Part shown: positions 21,527-31,473 of the stretch, piece by piece
Layout: every line of letters begins with the position of its first letter
Numbering within the stretch: position 1 is the stretch's first letter
NCBI GenBank assembly: GCA_020849665.1
Contig: JADLFX010000011.1
Span: 1 to 64,000 of the forward strand
DNA length: 64,000 nucleotides
Source of the DNA: Planctomycetota bacterium
GTDB lineage: Bacteria > Planctomycetota > UBA1135 > UBA2386
Reading direction: 5' to 3'
Position numbers and translations under genes: made by a program
The notes under the pieces: generated by a model
Told to the model about the DNA's origin: nothing
Seen by the model: only the letters and a program-made list of their open reading frames with translations
Database searches by the model: none

Positions 21527-22257
21527 AGGGCGTGATCCTCGCTGGCGGCCTCGGCACCCGGCTCTACCCGCTGACCAAGGTGACCAACAAGCACCTGCTG
21601 CCGGTCTACAACAAGCCGATGATCTACTACCCGATCCAATGCCTGATCAACGCGGGCATCACGGACATCCAGGTGGTGACCGGCGGCAACAGCGCGGGGC
21701 ACTTCCTGCAGCTGCTGGGCAATGGCTCGGACTTCGGCCTGAAGGACATCCAGTACACCTACCAGCAGGGCGAAGGCGGAATCGCCGACGCCCTGCGCCT
21801 GGCCGAGAACTTCGTGAAGGGCGACAAGGTGTGCGTCGTGCTGGGCGACAACATCATCGAAGGGAACATCAAGAAGGCGGTCGACGAGTTCGGCCGCCAG
21901 GGGAAGGGCGCCAAGATCCTGCTCAAGGAGGTCCACGACCCCGAGCGCTTCGGCGTGGCGACGATCCGGGACGGCAAGGTGATGAAGATCGTCGAGAAAC
22001 CCAAGCAGCCCGAGTCGAACCTCGCGGTGATCGGCATCTATCTCTACGACGCGCAGGTGTTCGAGATCTGCAAGACCCTGAAGCCCTCGGCGCGCGGCGA
22101 GCTGGAGATCACCGACGTCAACAACTGGTACATCGACCACGGCCAGATGACGTACGAGGTCCTGAAGGGCTGGTGGACCGACGCCGGCACCTTCGACTCG
22201 CTGCTGCGCGCCAGCAACATGATCCACGACGGCGGCGCCAACCGGATGGACCTGTGA
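21523..22257 (+). CDS. rfbA: Glucose-1-phosphate thymidylyltransferase (RfbA/RmlA-like)
   Basis: [61 protein letters not shown]. Confidence 0.88.
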   Translation: [244 protein letters not shown]

Positions 22258-22294
22258 ACCGGCGGCCGATCCAGCGGCGCGGCACGGCGGCGGG

Positions 22295-23185
22295 GTGAAC
22301 GACGGCATGGCCACCGGCGGCGGGGTCCTGATCACCGGGGCGCGCGGCCAGCTCGGCCGCGTCACGGTGGAGGCGGCGCGGCGCCGCGGCCTGCACGTCG
22401 TGGGCCTCGGCCACGCCGAGCTGCCGGTCGAGGACGCGGCCGTGGTGCAGCAGGCGTTCGCGACGATCCGCCCGGCGCTGGTCCTGCACTGCGCGGCGTG
22501 GACCGACGTGGACGGCTGCGAGCGCGACCCGGCCCGCGCCACGCTGGTGAACGCCGACGGCACGGCCCGCGTCGCCGACGCCTGCGTCCGGTTCGGCGCG
22601 CGCCTGGTCTACGTGAGCACCGACTTCGTCTTCGATGGCACCGCGCGCGCGCCGTATCGGCCCGAGGACGCCCCCAATCCGATCTCGCACTACGGGGCCA
22701 GCAAGCTCGCGGGCGAGCGGCACGTCCTGGGCCACGCGCGCGCGGACTTCCACGTGCTGCGCGTCAGCTGGGTGTTCGGTCCGGGCGGGCGCAACTTCCC
22801 CAGGGCGATCCTCGACCGCGCCCGATCCGGGCAGCCTCTCCAGGTGGTGGAGGACGAGGTCGGCTCGCCGTCGTTCACCCGCGACCTCGCCGAGGCGATG
22901 CTCGACCTGGCCGCCGCGCACGCACCGGGCGGGGTCTACCACGCCTGCAACGAGGGCGTGATCAGCCGCCACAGGTTCGCCGAGGACATCGTGCGCCTCG
23001 CGGGCCTGCGCGTGGCGGTGGGCCGCATGCGTGCCACGGAGCTGGTCCGCCCCGCCCGCCGCCCGGCCTTCTCCGCACTCGACTGTGGCAAGCTGGCCCT
23101 GGTCCGGGGCCGCACCCTGCCGAACTATCTGGACGCGTTGGAACGCTACCTCGGCGAGGAATCGGCCGGAGCGGATCCACGATGA
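22295..23185 (+). CDS. rfbD: dTDP-4-dehydrorhamnose reductase
   Basis: [62 protein letters not shown]. Confidence 0.9.
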   Translation: MNDGMATGGGVLITGARGQLGRVTVEAARRRGLHVVGLGHAELPVEDAAVVQQAFATIRPALVLHCAAWTDVDGCERDPARATLVNADGTARVADACVRFGARLVYVSTDFVFDGTARAPYRPEDAPNPISHYGASKLAGERHVLGHARADFHVLRVSWVFGPGGRNFPRAILDRARSGQPLQVVEDEVGSPSFTRDLAEAMLDLAAAHAPGGVYHACNEGVISRHRFAEDIVRLAGLRVAVGRMRATELVRPARRPAFSALDCGKLALVRGRTLPNYLDALERYLGEESAGADPR

Positions 23186-23228
23186 GGCGCGTGGTCCGGG
23201 GCGCGACCCCGGCGCCGCAGATCCCAAC

Positions 23229-24251
23229 ATGAGCAAGATCCTGGTCACTGGCGGAGCCGGCTTCATCGGCTCCAACTTCGTGCGCCTGCTGCTGGCGCAG
23301 CGACGTCACTCGGTCGTCAATCTCGACAAGCTCACCTACGCGGGCAATCTCGAGAACCTGAAGGATGTCGAATCCGACCCGCGGTACGCGTTCGTCAAGG
23401 CCGACATCGCCGACCGCCCGGCCATGGAACGCGTGTTCGCCGAGCATCGGCCCGAGGTGGTCGTGCACCTGGCCGCCGAGAGCCACGTCGATCGCTCGGT
23501 GCTGGACGCCAGCGCGTTCGTCCTCACCAACGTGCTCGGCACGCAGGTCCTGCTCGACGTCGCGCGCCAGCACGGCGTGCAGCGCTTCGTGCACGTCAGC
23601 ACCGACGAGGTGTACGGCTCGCTGGGTGCGACCGGCAAGTTCAGCGAGACCACGCCGCTGGCGCCCAATTCGCCGTACTCGTCGAGCAAGGCCGGCAGCG
23701 ACCTGCTGGTGCGCGCGGCGTTCCACACGCATCACTTCCCGGCCATCATCACCCGCTGCTCGAACAACTACGGCCCGTACCAGTTCCCGGAGAAGCTGAT
23801 CCCGCTGATGATCGCCAACGCGCTGGAGGGCAAGAAGCTGCCGGTATACGGCGACGGCCGCAACGTGCGGGACTGGATCTACGTCACCGACCACTGCGAG
23901 GCGATCGCGCTGGTGATGGAGAAGGGCCGCGACGGCGAGGTCTACAACATCGGCGGTGACGCGGAGCGCGAGAACCTGCACGTGGTGCGCACGATCCTGA
24001 AGCTCCTGGGCAGGGGCGAAGACCTGATCCAGTACGTCAAGGACCGCCCCGGGCACGACCGGCGCTACGCCATCGACCACACCAAGATCGCCGGCGAACT
24101 CGGCTGGCGGCCGCGCCACGACTTCGAGACCGCGCTGGCCAGGACCGTGGAGTGGTACGTGCAGAACCGGCCGTGGTGGGAGCGGGTGCGCAGCGGCGCG
24201 TACCGCACGTACTACGAGACCCAGTACGGCGGCCGGCTGAAGGGCGGCTGA
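23229..24251 (+). CDS. rfbB: dTDP-glucose 4,6-dehydratase
   Basis: [72 protein letters not shown]. Confidence 0.95.
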   Translation: MSKILVTGGAGFIGSNFVRLLLAQRRHSVVNLDKLTYAGNLENLKDVESDPRYAFVKADIADRPAMERVFAEHRPEVVVHLAAESHVDRSVLDASAFVLTNVLGTQVLLDVARQHGVQRFVHVSTDEVYGSLGATGKFSETTPLAPNSPYSSSKAGSDLLVRAAFHTHHFPAIITRCSNNYGPYQFPEKLIPLMIANALEGKKLPVYGDGRNVRDWIYVTDHCEAIALVMEKGRDGEVYNIGGDAERENLHVVRTILKLLGRGEDLIQYVKDRPGHDRRYAIDHTKIAGELGWRPRHDFETALARTVEWYVQNRPWWERVRSGAYRTYYETQYGGRLKGG

Positions 24252-24406
24252 GTCGCGCGCCGGCCGCGTGCGGCAGCCGGCGCTGGGCGCCACGGCGGCG
24301 TGCCGCGCGGGGAGCGGGCAACGGGGCTCGGCGGAGGCGCCGATGGCGTCGGGCCGCCGCTGCCGGGCACGGTTTTCCGTCAGGGGCAAGCCCGGCAAGT
24401 TCCGAT

Positions 24407-24441
24407 AGCAAGGGGACCTGCGCCCAGGTCCGGTCTTTGCT
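24407..24441 (+). promoter_or_regulatory. Candidate RNA hairpin upstream of the OPX gene
   Basis: Perfect 7-bp stem GGACCTG(CGCC)CAGGTCC at 24414-24431, enclosed by AGCAA/TTGCT at 24407-24411 and 24437-24441; intergenic. Confidence 0.4.
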
Positions 24442-24508
24442 CGGGGTGGGAGGGTTCCTAACATGCGGAACGCCGTCGTCCTCGCTCGCCCGCGACCCTG
24501 GAGCCGTC

Positions 24509-25351
24509 TTGAACGCAGAATCCCGTTGCACCCTGGTCACCCGATGGATCGCAATGCTGGTGGCCCTCCTGCTCGCCGCGTGCGCGGGAGTGGAGGAGAA
24601 GCGCGTCCGCCAGCTGCTGGTGGAGAAGGGCTTCGGGACCGTGGCCCAGGGCGTCGCCGCGCAGGAGGACTACATCGGGGCCGGCGACGGCGTGATCTTC
24701 TACTTCGATCCGGCCCTCGCGTTGACGCCCGGCATGGAACGCCTCGCGCTGCTGGCGACGCCGCAGACGCCGGGACTCGACGGGACCATCTGGGTGCCCT
24801 ACGTGGGGCCGGTGAAGGTGCTGGGCATGACGGCGCGCGAGCTCGGCACGCTGCTGAGCGAGCAGCTGCAGGCCCAGTTCAAGCCCGAGATCCTGATCGA
24901 GTGCCGGGTGATCAGCGCCGGCAAGGGGTTCTACGCGTTCGGGGAGACCATGGCCCGCGGCTGGCAGCCGTTCCTCAAGCCGGACTTCACGGTGATGGAG
25001 GCGATCGCGCGCCTGGGCACGACCGATTTCGCCAACCTGGGGCGCGTGCGTCTCGTGCGCCCGGATGCGCAGAATCCGCTCGTGGTCGTGATCAACTTCC
25101 GCGAGATGGTGCTCACCGGCAACACGACCTACAACCTCACCCTGCAGGAGAACGACATCCTGTACGTGCCCGCCACGTTCTTCGGCACGGTGGCGCGCTT
25201 CATTGCCAAGCTGCTGCAGCCGCTGGGCCTGATGGTGAACGCCGTGTTCGGCTTCGCCTCGGTGCGCAGCGCGTACGAGTACCTGCAGGATCCGGACGCC
25301 TACGGGCTCTACTACCCGCCCTACTACGGCGGCGGGTACTACCGCTTCTGA
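24509..25351 (+). CDS. Polysaccharide export (OPX/Wza-like) lipoprotein
   Basis: Lipobox LLLAACAG; DYIGAGDGV...; WVPYVGPVKVLGMTARELGTLLSEQL; C-terminal Tyr-rich tail. Start uncertain (TTG 24509 or ATG 24554). Confidence 0.8.
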   Translation: MNAESRCTLVTRWIAMLVALLLAACAGVEEKRVRQLLVEKGFGTVAQGVAAQEDYIGAGDGVIFYFDPALALTPGMERLALLATPQTPGLDGTIWVPYVGPVKVLGMTARELGTLLSEQLQAQFKPEILIECRVISAGKGFYAFGETMARGWQPFLKPDFTVMEAIARLGTTDFANLGRVRLVRPDAQNPLVVVINFREMVLTGNTTYNLTLQENDILYVPATFFGTVARFIAKLLQPLGLMVNAVFGFASVRSAYEYLQDPDAYGLYYPPYYGGGYYRF

Positions 25352-25468
25352 GCCGCCAACGCCGCCGCACCGCGGTCGCCGCCATGGACAGAGCCGCATC
25401 CCCGACCCGCCGCGGCGTCCGCCGCGCGCGGCTGCACCGGCCGCCGGGCCGGCGCCTGGAGGCGTGCC

Positions 25469-27088
25469 ATGGCTGAGCTGGAGCTGCCGCAGATCTCGTT
25501 CGCGCGCTATCTCGACCTGCTCAAGCGGCGGCGCTGGCAGGTCGTGCCGGTGAGCCTGCTGGGGCTGGTGATCGGCGCGGTCGTGGCGTTCTTCATCCCG
25601 CGCTACTACGTGGCGCGGACCACGGTGCAGTTCTACGGGCGCCTCGACGGCCAGGGACGCAGCGTCGGCGAGGATCCCCTCGCCCAGGCCGTGCAGAGCG
25701 CGGCGATCACCATCCGCGCACTGGTGCCCGAGGCCCTGACCAGGCTGGGCTGGCCCGAGGCCATGGTCGAGGACCCCAACGGCCGGCGGGCCTTCGCCGA
25801 GGAGGTGCGTGGCCGGCTGGAGGTGAACGATCTCGGCCCGCGCGAGCGGGGCCGCACCTCGACCAACCTCGAGATCGTGTACCGGGACACCAACGGCCCG
25901 CGATCCAAGGAGCTGGCCGACACGCTGCGCGACGTGTGGATCCGGCGCGAGAAGGAGCTGATCGAGCAGAGCCTGCGCCAGCAGATCGATCTCGTGAACC
26001 AGGCCATGGACACGGCGCGCAAGACCAAGGTCGCCGCCGAGAAGGCCGTGTTCACGTTCGAACGCGAGCACCAGATCAACCCCGAGGACTTCCTCGGCGA
26101 CCGCCAGGGAGAGATCAGCGCCCTGAGCGCCGAGATCCGCGAACTGGAGCGCAGCATCGCCACCTACGGCGGCGAGATCGACGGCATCGACGCGCAGCTC
26201 ACCGCGCTGCGCGAGCGCGAGCGCAGCGGCGCGGTGCCGAAGGAGATCGAGCAGGTCAGGACCATGGCGCCGGAGCTGCGCAAGGTCCACGAGGAGCTGC
26301 AGTTCCGCGTGGCCTACGCGCGCAGCGCGTTCGAGAGCGTGACCCCCGCGAACCAGCGCTTCGGGCAGTTCCAGCGCGCGGTGGAGGAGGCCGAGCGGCG
26401 CCTGAAGGAATTCGAACGCACGGTGGGGGGCAGCCCGGTCGAGCGGATCGCCAACCCGGAGTGGATCGGACTCCGCAACGAGATCCGGACCCTCGAGCTG
26501 CGGCGCGAGAGCCGCAGCGCGGACCTGGCCGCGGCGCGGCGCCTGCTGGACGAGGCGGAGAAGCGCCGCACGGCGAACGCTGTGATCTACCGCGACTACC
26601 GCAGCCTCTCCGAGCAGCGGCGCAGCGCCGAGGAGGAGGTGCGCAGGATCGACCGCCAGCTGGCGGAACTGGAGGCGCGCCAGCGCGAGGTGCTGGCCGT
26701 GAACACGTACGAGGTGCTCAGCTACGCGTGGGTGCCGCCACGCCCGACCGAGCCGAGCGCCTTCCTCCTGGCCATCGTCGGGAGCGTGCTGGGGCTGGCC
26801 GCCGCGATCGCGCTGATCCTGCTGCTCGACGTCCTGCGCACTTCGTTCAAGACCGTCGAGGACGTGGAGCGCGGCCTCGCCGTGCCGGTGCTGGGCGGCA
26901 TGAGCCACCTGGAGACCGAGGAGGCCCGGCGCGCAGGCGTGGTGCGGCGGCGGCGCATCTCGGTGGCCGCCGGGGCCTTCCTGGTGCTCGTGGTGTCGGT
27001 GGTCACGGTCTACTACGTGAAGCCCACCAGCCTGCCGGGCTTCGTGTGGAAGACCCTGGACCTGCTGCTCGGCCGCACCCAGGAGTAG
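25469..27088 (+). CDS. Polysaccharide chain-length determinant (Wzz/GumC-like) without kinase domain
   Basis: N- and C-terminal TM segments, long coiled coil, YAWVPPRPTEPSAFLLAIVGSVLGLAAAIALILLLD. Confidence 0.85.
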   Translation: MAELELPQISFARYLDLLKRRRWQVVPVSLLGLVIGAVVAFFIPRYYVARTTVQFYGRLDGQGRSVGEDPLAQAVQSAAITIRALVPEALTRLGWPEAMVEDPNGRRAFAEEVRGRLEVNDLGPRERGRTSTNLEIVYRDTNGPRSKELADTLRDVWIRREKELIEQSLRQQIDLVNQAMDTARKTKVAAEKAVFTFEREHQINPEDFLGDRQGEISALSAEIRELERSIATYGGEIDGIDAQLTALRERERSGAVPKEIEQVRTMAPELRKVHEELQFRVAYARSAFESVTPANQRFGQFQRAVEEAERRLKEFERTVGGSPVERIANPEWIGLRNEIRTLELRRESRSADLAAARRLLDEAEKRRTANAVIYRDYRSLSEQRRSAEEEVRRIDRQLAELEARQREVLAVNTYEVLSYAWVPPRPTEPSAFLLAIVGSVLGLAAAIALILLLDVLRTSFKTVEDVERGLAVPVLGGMSHLETEEARRAGVVRRRRISVAAGAFLVLVVSVVTVYYVKPTSLPGFVWKTLDLLLGRTQE

Positions 27089-27095
27089 GCGCGGC

Positions 27096-28457
27096 GTGCG
27101 CGACTTCTTGGTCTTCGCGGTGGTGATGCTGGGGCTGCCGTACGCCTACCGCCGTCCGTTCCTGGGCCTGCTGCTCTTCTCCTGGCTGGCGTACATGCGC
27201 CCGCAGGACCTGTGCTGGGGCTTCGCCCGCGACATGCGGTTCAGCTTCTACGTCGGCTTCACCATGATCTTCGGGTGGTGGGTGAACGAGGCCGGCCGCC
27301 GGCGCTTCACGCGCATGGACGTGCGCGCCTGGTGCATGGTGCTGCTGCTCGGGCTGATGACCCTGAGCCTGCTCCTGGCCGAGCGCCAGGACGCGTACGT
27401 GATCCAGTACTACATCGAGTACGTGAAGATCATCTTCGTGGCGCTGTTCACCATCGGACAGGTGGACTCGCGCCAGCGCCTGCGCTGGATGCTGTGGACG
27501 ATCTGCCTGAGCCTCGCCTTCTTCGGCGTGAAGGGCGGCGTGTTCGGGGTGCTCACGGGCGGTGCGCCGATCCTGCGCGGTCCGGGCGGCATGATCGAGG
27601 ACAACAACGACTTCGCGCTCGCGCTGGTGATGAACGTGCCGCTGCTCTTCTACCTGGCGCGCAGCGAACAGCGCGCCTGGCTGCGGCTCGCCGCCGACGT
27701 GGGCGTGGTCCTCACCCTGGTCACGGTGCTGCTCACCCACTCGCGCGGCGGGTTCCTGGCCGCGGGGTGCGCCCTGGTGCTGATGGCGTGGCGCGCCGGC
27801 AGGCTGCTGCCCGCGCTGGGCGGTCTCGCGCTCCTGGGCGCGCTCTTCCTGGCCTTCGCGCCGGCGAGCGTGAAGGAGCGCCTCGGCACGATCACCGCAG
27901 GCGAGCAGGAGTCCTCGATCGCCGCGCGCTTCAAGTCCTGGTCGATCGCGATGCACATGATCGAGGACAACCCGGTGCTGGGGGTGGGGCTGCGCAACTT
28001 CCAGGCCCACTGGCCCAAGTACTACCCGGAGGTCACCGGCCGCCCGCCGGGGTTCGCCTACGTGGCCCACAACTCCTACCTGCAGATCTGGGCGGAGGGC
28101 GGCACGATCGCCTTCACGGTCTATCTCGTGCTGCTGGGCTCGGTGTTCGCGGCGGCGGCGTGGCTGCGCCGCTACACGCGCAGGCGGGCCGACCTGGCCT
28201 GGGCGTTCGACTACGCCCGGCTCTTCGAGACCACCACGGTGGGGTTCATGGTCGGGGCCGTGTTCCTGAATCGCGGCCACTTCGACCTCCTGTACCACGT
28301 GATGGCCCTGGTCTCCGCCACCATGTTCGTGGTGCGGGGCGCACTGGCGCGCGAGCCGGCGCCGGCCGGCGCCGACGTGCGGCCCCCCCTGCGCCTGGGC
28401 CGGCGACCGGTCGTGGTCACCGCGTCGCGGCTGCCGCGCTGGGAGCGGGCGCGCTGA
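27096..28457 (+). CDS. O-antigen polymerase/ligase (exosortase-system-associated Wzy type)
   Basis: Many TM helices; VMLGLPYAYRRPFLGLLLFSWLAYMRPQDLCWG; THSRGGFLA; NPVLGVGLRNF; AHNSYLQIWAEGG. Confidence 0.85.
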   Translation: MRDFLVFAVVMLGLPYAYRRPFLGLLLFSWLAYMRPQDLCWGFARDMRFSFYVGFTMIFGWWVNEAGRRRFTRMDVRAWCMVLLLGLMTLSLLLAERQDAYVIQYYIEYVKIIFVALFTIGQVDSRQRLRWMLWTICLSLAFFGVKGGVFGVLTGGAPILRGPGGMIEDNNDFALALVMNVPLLFYLARSEQRAWLRLAADVGVVLTLVTVLLTHSRGGFLAAGCALVLMAWRAGRLLPALGGLALLGALFLAFAPASVKERLGTITAGEQESSIAARFKSWSIAMHMIEDNPVLGVGLRNFQAHWPKYYPEVTGRPPGFAYVAHNSYLQIWAEGGTIAFTVYLVLLGSVFAAAAWLRRYTRRRADLAWAFDYARLFETTTVGFMVGAVFLNRGHFDLLYHVMALVSATMFVVRGALAREPAPAGADVRPPLRLGRRPVVVTASRLPRWERAR

Positions 28458-30316
28458 TGTGCGGGATCGGCGGGATCTTCGCTACGCGACGCGACGTGCC
28501 GGTGGATTCCGGCGAACTCGCGGTCATGGCCCGGGCCCTGGCGCATCGCGGCCCGGACGGCCAGGGAGTCCACACCGGGCCCGGGTTCGGCCTCGCGCAT
28601 CGGCGCCTGGCCATCGTGGACCTCGCCCAGGGCGCCCAGCCGATGGACGACGGGACCGGGGCGGTGTGGGTCACGTTCAACGGCGAGATCTACAACCACC
28701 TGGAGCTGCGGGCCGAACTGGAGGCCGCCGGGCACCGCTTCCGCACCCGTTCGGACACCGAGGTCCTCGTGCACGGGTGGCGGGCCTGGGGCGAGGCCCT
28801 GCCGGAGCGGCTGCGGGGCATGTTCGCGTTCGCGCTGGTGGACACCGCCACGCACACGCTCTTCCTGGCCCGCGACCGCCTGGGCAAGAAGCCGCTGCAC
28901 TACCTGCAGCTCGGCGACCAGCTGCTCTTCGCCTCCGAGCTGAAGGGCCTGCTCGCCCTGCCGCGGGTGCCGCGGCGCGTGCGGCCGGAGGCGCTGGCCT
29001 GGTTCTACGCGCTGCGCTACGTGCCGGATCCGCACACGGCGTTCGCCGGCATCCACAAGCTGCCGCCGGCGCACAGCCTGGTGGTCCGGGACGGCAGGCT
29101 CACGCTGCGGCGCTACTGGGCGCTCTCGTTCGCGCACGAGGCCGGCGGCGCCCTGGCGGATCTCGAGACCCGCGCCCTGGAGCTGCTCGACGACGCCGTG
29201 CGGGTCCGCCTCATGGGCGAGGTGCCGCTCGGCGCGTTCCTGTCCGGCGGAGTGGACAGCTACGCGGTGGTCGAGAGCATGGCGCGCGCGACGCCCGGCA
29301 GGGTGGTGGCGTGCACGATCGGGTTCCCCGACCCCGCGCACGACGAACGCGCGGCGGCGCGGGCCGCCGCGGCGGCGTGCCGGGCGACCCTGCACGAGGC
29401 GGAGGTCGGTGCCGCGGACCTGCTCGACCAGGAGTGGTTCGCCAGCACGTTCGACGAGCCGTTCGCGGACGAGAGCGCGGTGCCGACCTACCACGTGAGC
29501 CGGCTGGCGCGGAGCCACGTGACCGTCGCGTTGTCCGGCGACGGGGGCGACGAGGCGTTCGCCGGCTACCGGCGCTACCGCTTCGACCGGATCGAGAACC
29601 GCGTGCGCGGGCTCCTGCCGCGCGCGCTCTGGTCGGTCCTGGGAAGCGTGTGGCCGAAGGCGGACTTCCTGCCCCGCTGGCTGCGCGGCAAGCGCACGCT
29701 GCAGAACCTGGCGCTGGACCCCGCCGAGGCGTACGCGCGCTCCGTGTCGGCGGCGCTCCCCGAGGAGGTGCTGCCGCTGCTGCGCCCGCTGGGGCTGCCC
29801 GCAGGATTCCAGCCGCTGCAGCCGGTGCTGGACGCCTACCGGGCCAGCGACGCGCGCGAGCCGCTGGGCCGGGCCGCGGCCGCAGACTTCGCCACCTACC
29901 TGCCCGGGGACATCCTGGCGAAGGTGGACCGTGCCTCGATGGCGGTGTCCCTGGAGGTGCGCTGCCCGCTCCTCGACCACCGGGTGGTCGAGTTCGCCGC
30001 CGCGTTGCCCGCGCGCCTCAAGCTGCTGGGCGGGGCCAGCAAGGGCTTCCTGCGCCACGCGCTGCGCGGCCGGCTGCCGGCCACGGCGCTGCGCCGGCGC
30101 AAGCAGGGCTTCTCGCCGCCGCTGCGGCGCTGGCTGGCCGGGCCGCTCGGCACCGCGCTGGAGGCCGCCCTGCGCGAGGGCCGGATCCGCGGGTACCTCG
30201 ATGTCGATCGGCTGGGCCGGCTCCTCGGCCGGCACCGCGCCGGCGTCGCGGACCACACGACGCTGCTCTGGGCCTCGCTGGTCCTCGAGCGTTTCCTGCG
30301 GCGGTGGCAGCCATGA
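28457..30316 (+). CDS. asnB: Asparagine synthase (glutamine-hydrolysing)-type amidotransferase
   Basis: MCGIGGIFATRR; HRGPDGQGV; VTFNGEIYNHLELR; LSGGVDSYAVVE; LSGDGGDEAFAGYRRYRF. Confidence 0.93.
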   Translation: MCGIGGIFATRRDVPVDSGELAVMARALAHRGPDGQGVHTGPGFGLAHRRLAIVDLAQGAQPMDDGTGAVWVTFNGEIYNHLELRAELEAAGHRFRTRSDTEVLVHGWRAWGEALPERLRGMFAFALVDTATHTLFLARDRLGKKPLHYLQLGDQLLFASELKGLLALPRVPRRVRPEALAWFYALRYVPDPHTAFAGIHKLPPAHSLVVRDGRLTLRRYWALSFAHEAGGALADLETRALELLDDAVRVRLMGEVPLGAFLSGGVDSYAVVESMARATPGRVVACTIGFPDPAHDERAAARAAAAACRATLHEAEVGAADLLDQEWFASTFDEPFADESAVPTYHVSRLARSHVTVALSGDGGDEAFAGYRRYRFDRIENRVRGLLPRALWSVLGSVWPKADFLPRWLRGKRTLQNLALDPAEAYARSVSAALPEEVLPLLRPLGLPAGFQPLQPVLDAYRASDAREPLGRAAAADFATYLPGDILAKVDRASMAVSLEVRCPLLDHRVVEFAAALPARLKLLGGASKGFLRHALRGRLPATALRRRKQGFSPPLRRWLAGPLGTALEAALREGRIRGYLDVDRLGRLLGRHRAGVADHTTLLWASLVLERFLRRWQP

Positions 30317-31473
30317 GCGCGCGGATCGTGACCTTCACGAACCTGTTCCCGTCCGCGGCATTCCCCAACCACGGGGTGTTCGTGCGGGATCGGATGCAGC
30401 GCGTCGTGGCGCGCCTCGGCGTCGAATGGACCGTGGTGTGTCCGGTGCCCGAGGCGCCGTGGCCGCTGCGGCGCTGGGTGTACCGCCGCCAGGCGGCCAT
30501 GCCCGCGGAGGAACGGGTCGGGGGCGTGCAGGTGCTGCATCCGCGCTACCGCCACCTGCCCGGGCTCGGGGTGTCGGGGCAGGCCCGCGCCATGGCGCGG
30601 GGTGCGGCGGCGGCGCTGGCGGCCCTCGTGCGGCGGGAGCGCTGCGTGGTGGATGCCCACTACGCGTATCCCGACGGCGTGGCCGCCGCGCAGCTGGCCG
30701 CGTCCCTCGGTGTGCCGTTCACGATCACCGCGCGCGGCACGGACGTGAACGTGCTCCTGCGCCGGCCCGCGCTGCAGCGCCAGATCCGCGCCTGCGCGCC
30801 TGGCGCAGGGGCGCTGTTCGCGGTGAGCGAGGCCCTGCGGCGGGCCTTCGTGGCCGTGGCCGGCGTGCCGGACGCCGCGGTGCGCCTGGCCCGCAACGGC
30901 GTGGACCTCGAGCGGTTCCGGCCCGGCGACCGCGCCGCGGCGCGCGTGGCGCTGGGCCTGCCGGACCGCGGCCCGCTGGTGCTCGGCGTCGGCCGGCTGG
31001 TCCGGGCCAAGGGCTTCCACGATCTGCTGGCCGCCCTGCGGGACCTGCCGGGCGCCACGCTGGTCCTGGTCGGCGAGGGACCCGAGCGGCACCGGCTCGA
31101 ACGCCGCGCTCCCGCCGGACGCCTCCTCTGCCTGGGGCCCTTGCCGCAGGCGCGGCTCTTGCTCGCCTATCAGGCCTGCGACGTGCTGGCCCTCCCCTCG
31201 CAGCGCGAGGGCTGGCCGAACGTCATCACCGAGGCCCTGGCCTGCGGCGTGCCGGTGGTGGCCTACGCGGCGGGCGGCATCCCGGAGATCCTCACCGATC
31301 CGCACAGCGGCACGGTCGTGCCGATCGGCGATCGCGCCGCGTTGGCCGGCGCGCTGCGGCGCTTCCTCGCGAGCCCGCCCACGCCAGGGTCGGTGCGCGC
31401 GTTTGCGACGCGCTTCGCCTGGGACGAGCCGGTGGAGCTGCTCTGCCGCACCTTCGGGGGACTCCTGGGGTGA
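30313..31473 (+). CDS. Glycosyltransferase family 4
   Basis: NLFPSAAFPNHGVFVRDR; LPSQREGWPNVITEALACGVPVVAYAAGGIPEIL. Confidence 0.88.
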   Translation: MSARIVTFTNLFPSAAFPNHGVFVRDRMQRVVARLGVEWTVVCPVPEAPWPLRRWVYRRQAAMPAEERVGGVQVLHPRYRHLPGLGVSGQARAMARGAAAALAALVRRERCVVDAHYAYPDGVAAAQLAASLGVPFTITARGTDVNVLLRRPALQRQIRACAPGAGALFAVSEALRRAFVAVAGVPDAAVRLARNGVDLERFRPGDRAAARVALGLPDRGPLVLGVGRLVRAKGFHDLLAALRDLPGATLVLVGEGPERHRLERRAPAGRLLCLGPLPQARLLLAYQACDVLALPSQREGWPNVITEALACGVPVVAYAAGGIPEILTDPHSGTVVPIGDRAALAGALRRFLASPPTPGSVRAFATRFAWDEPVELLCRTFGGLLG

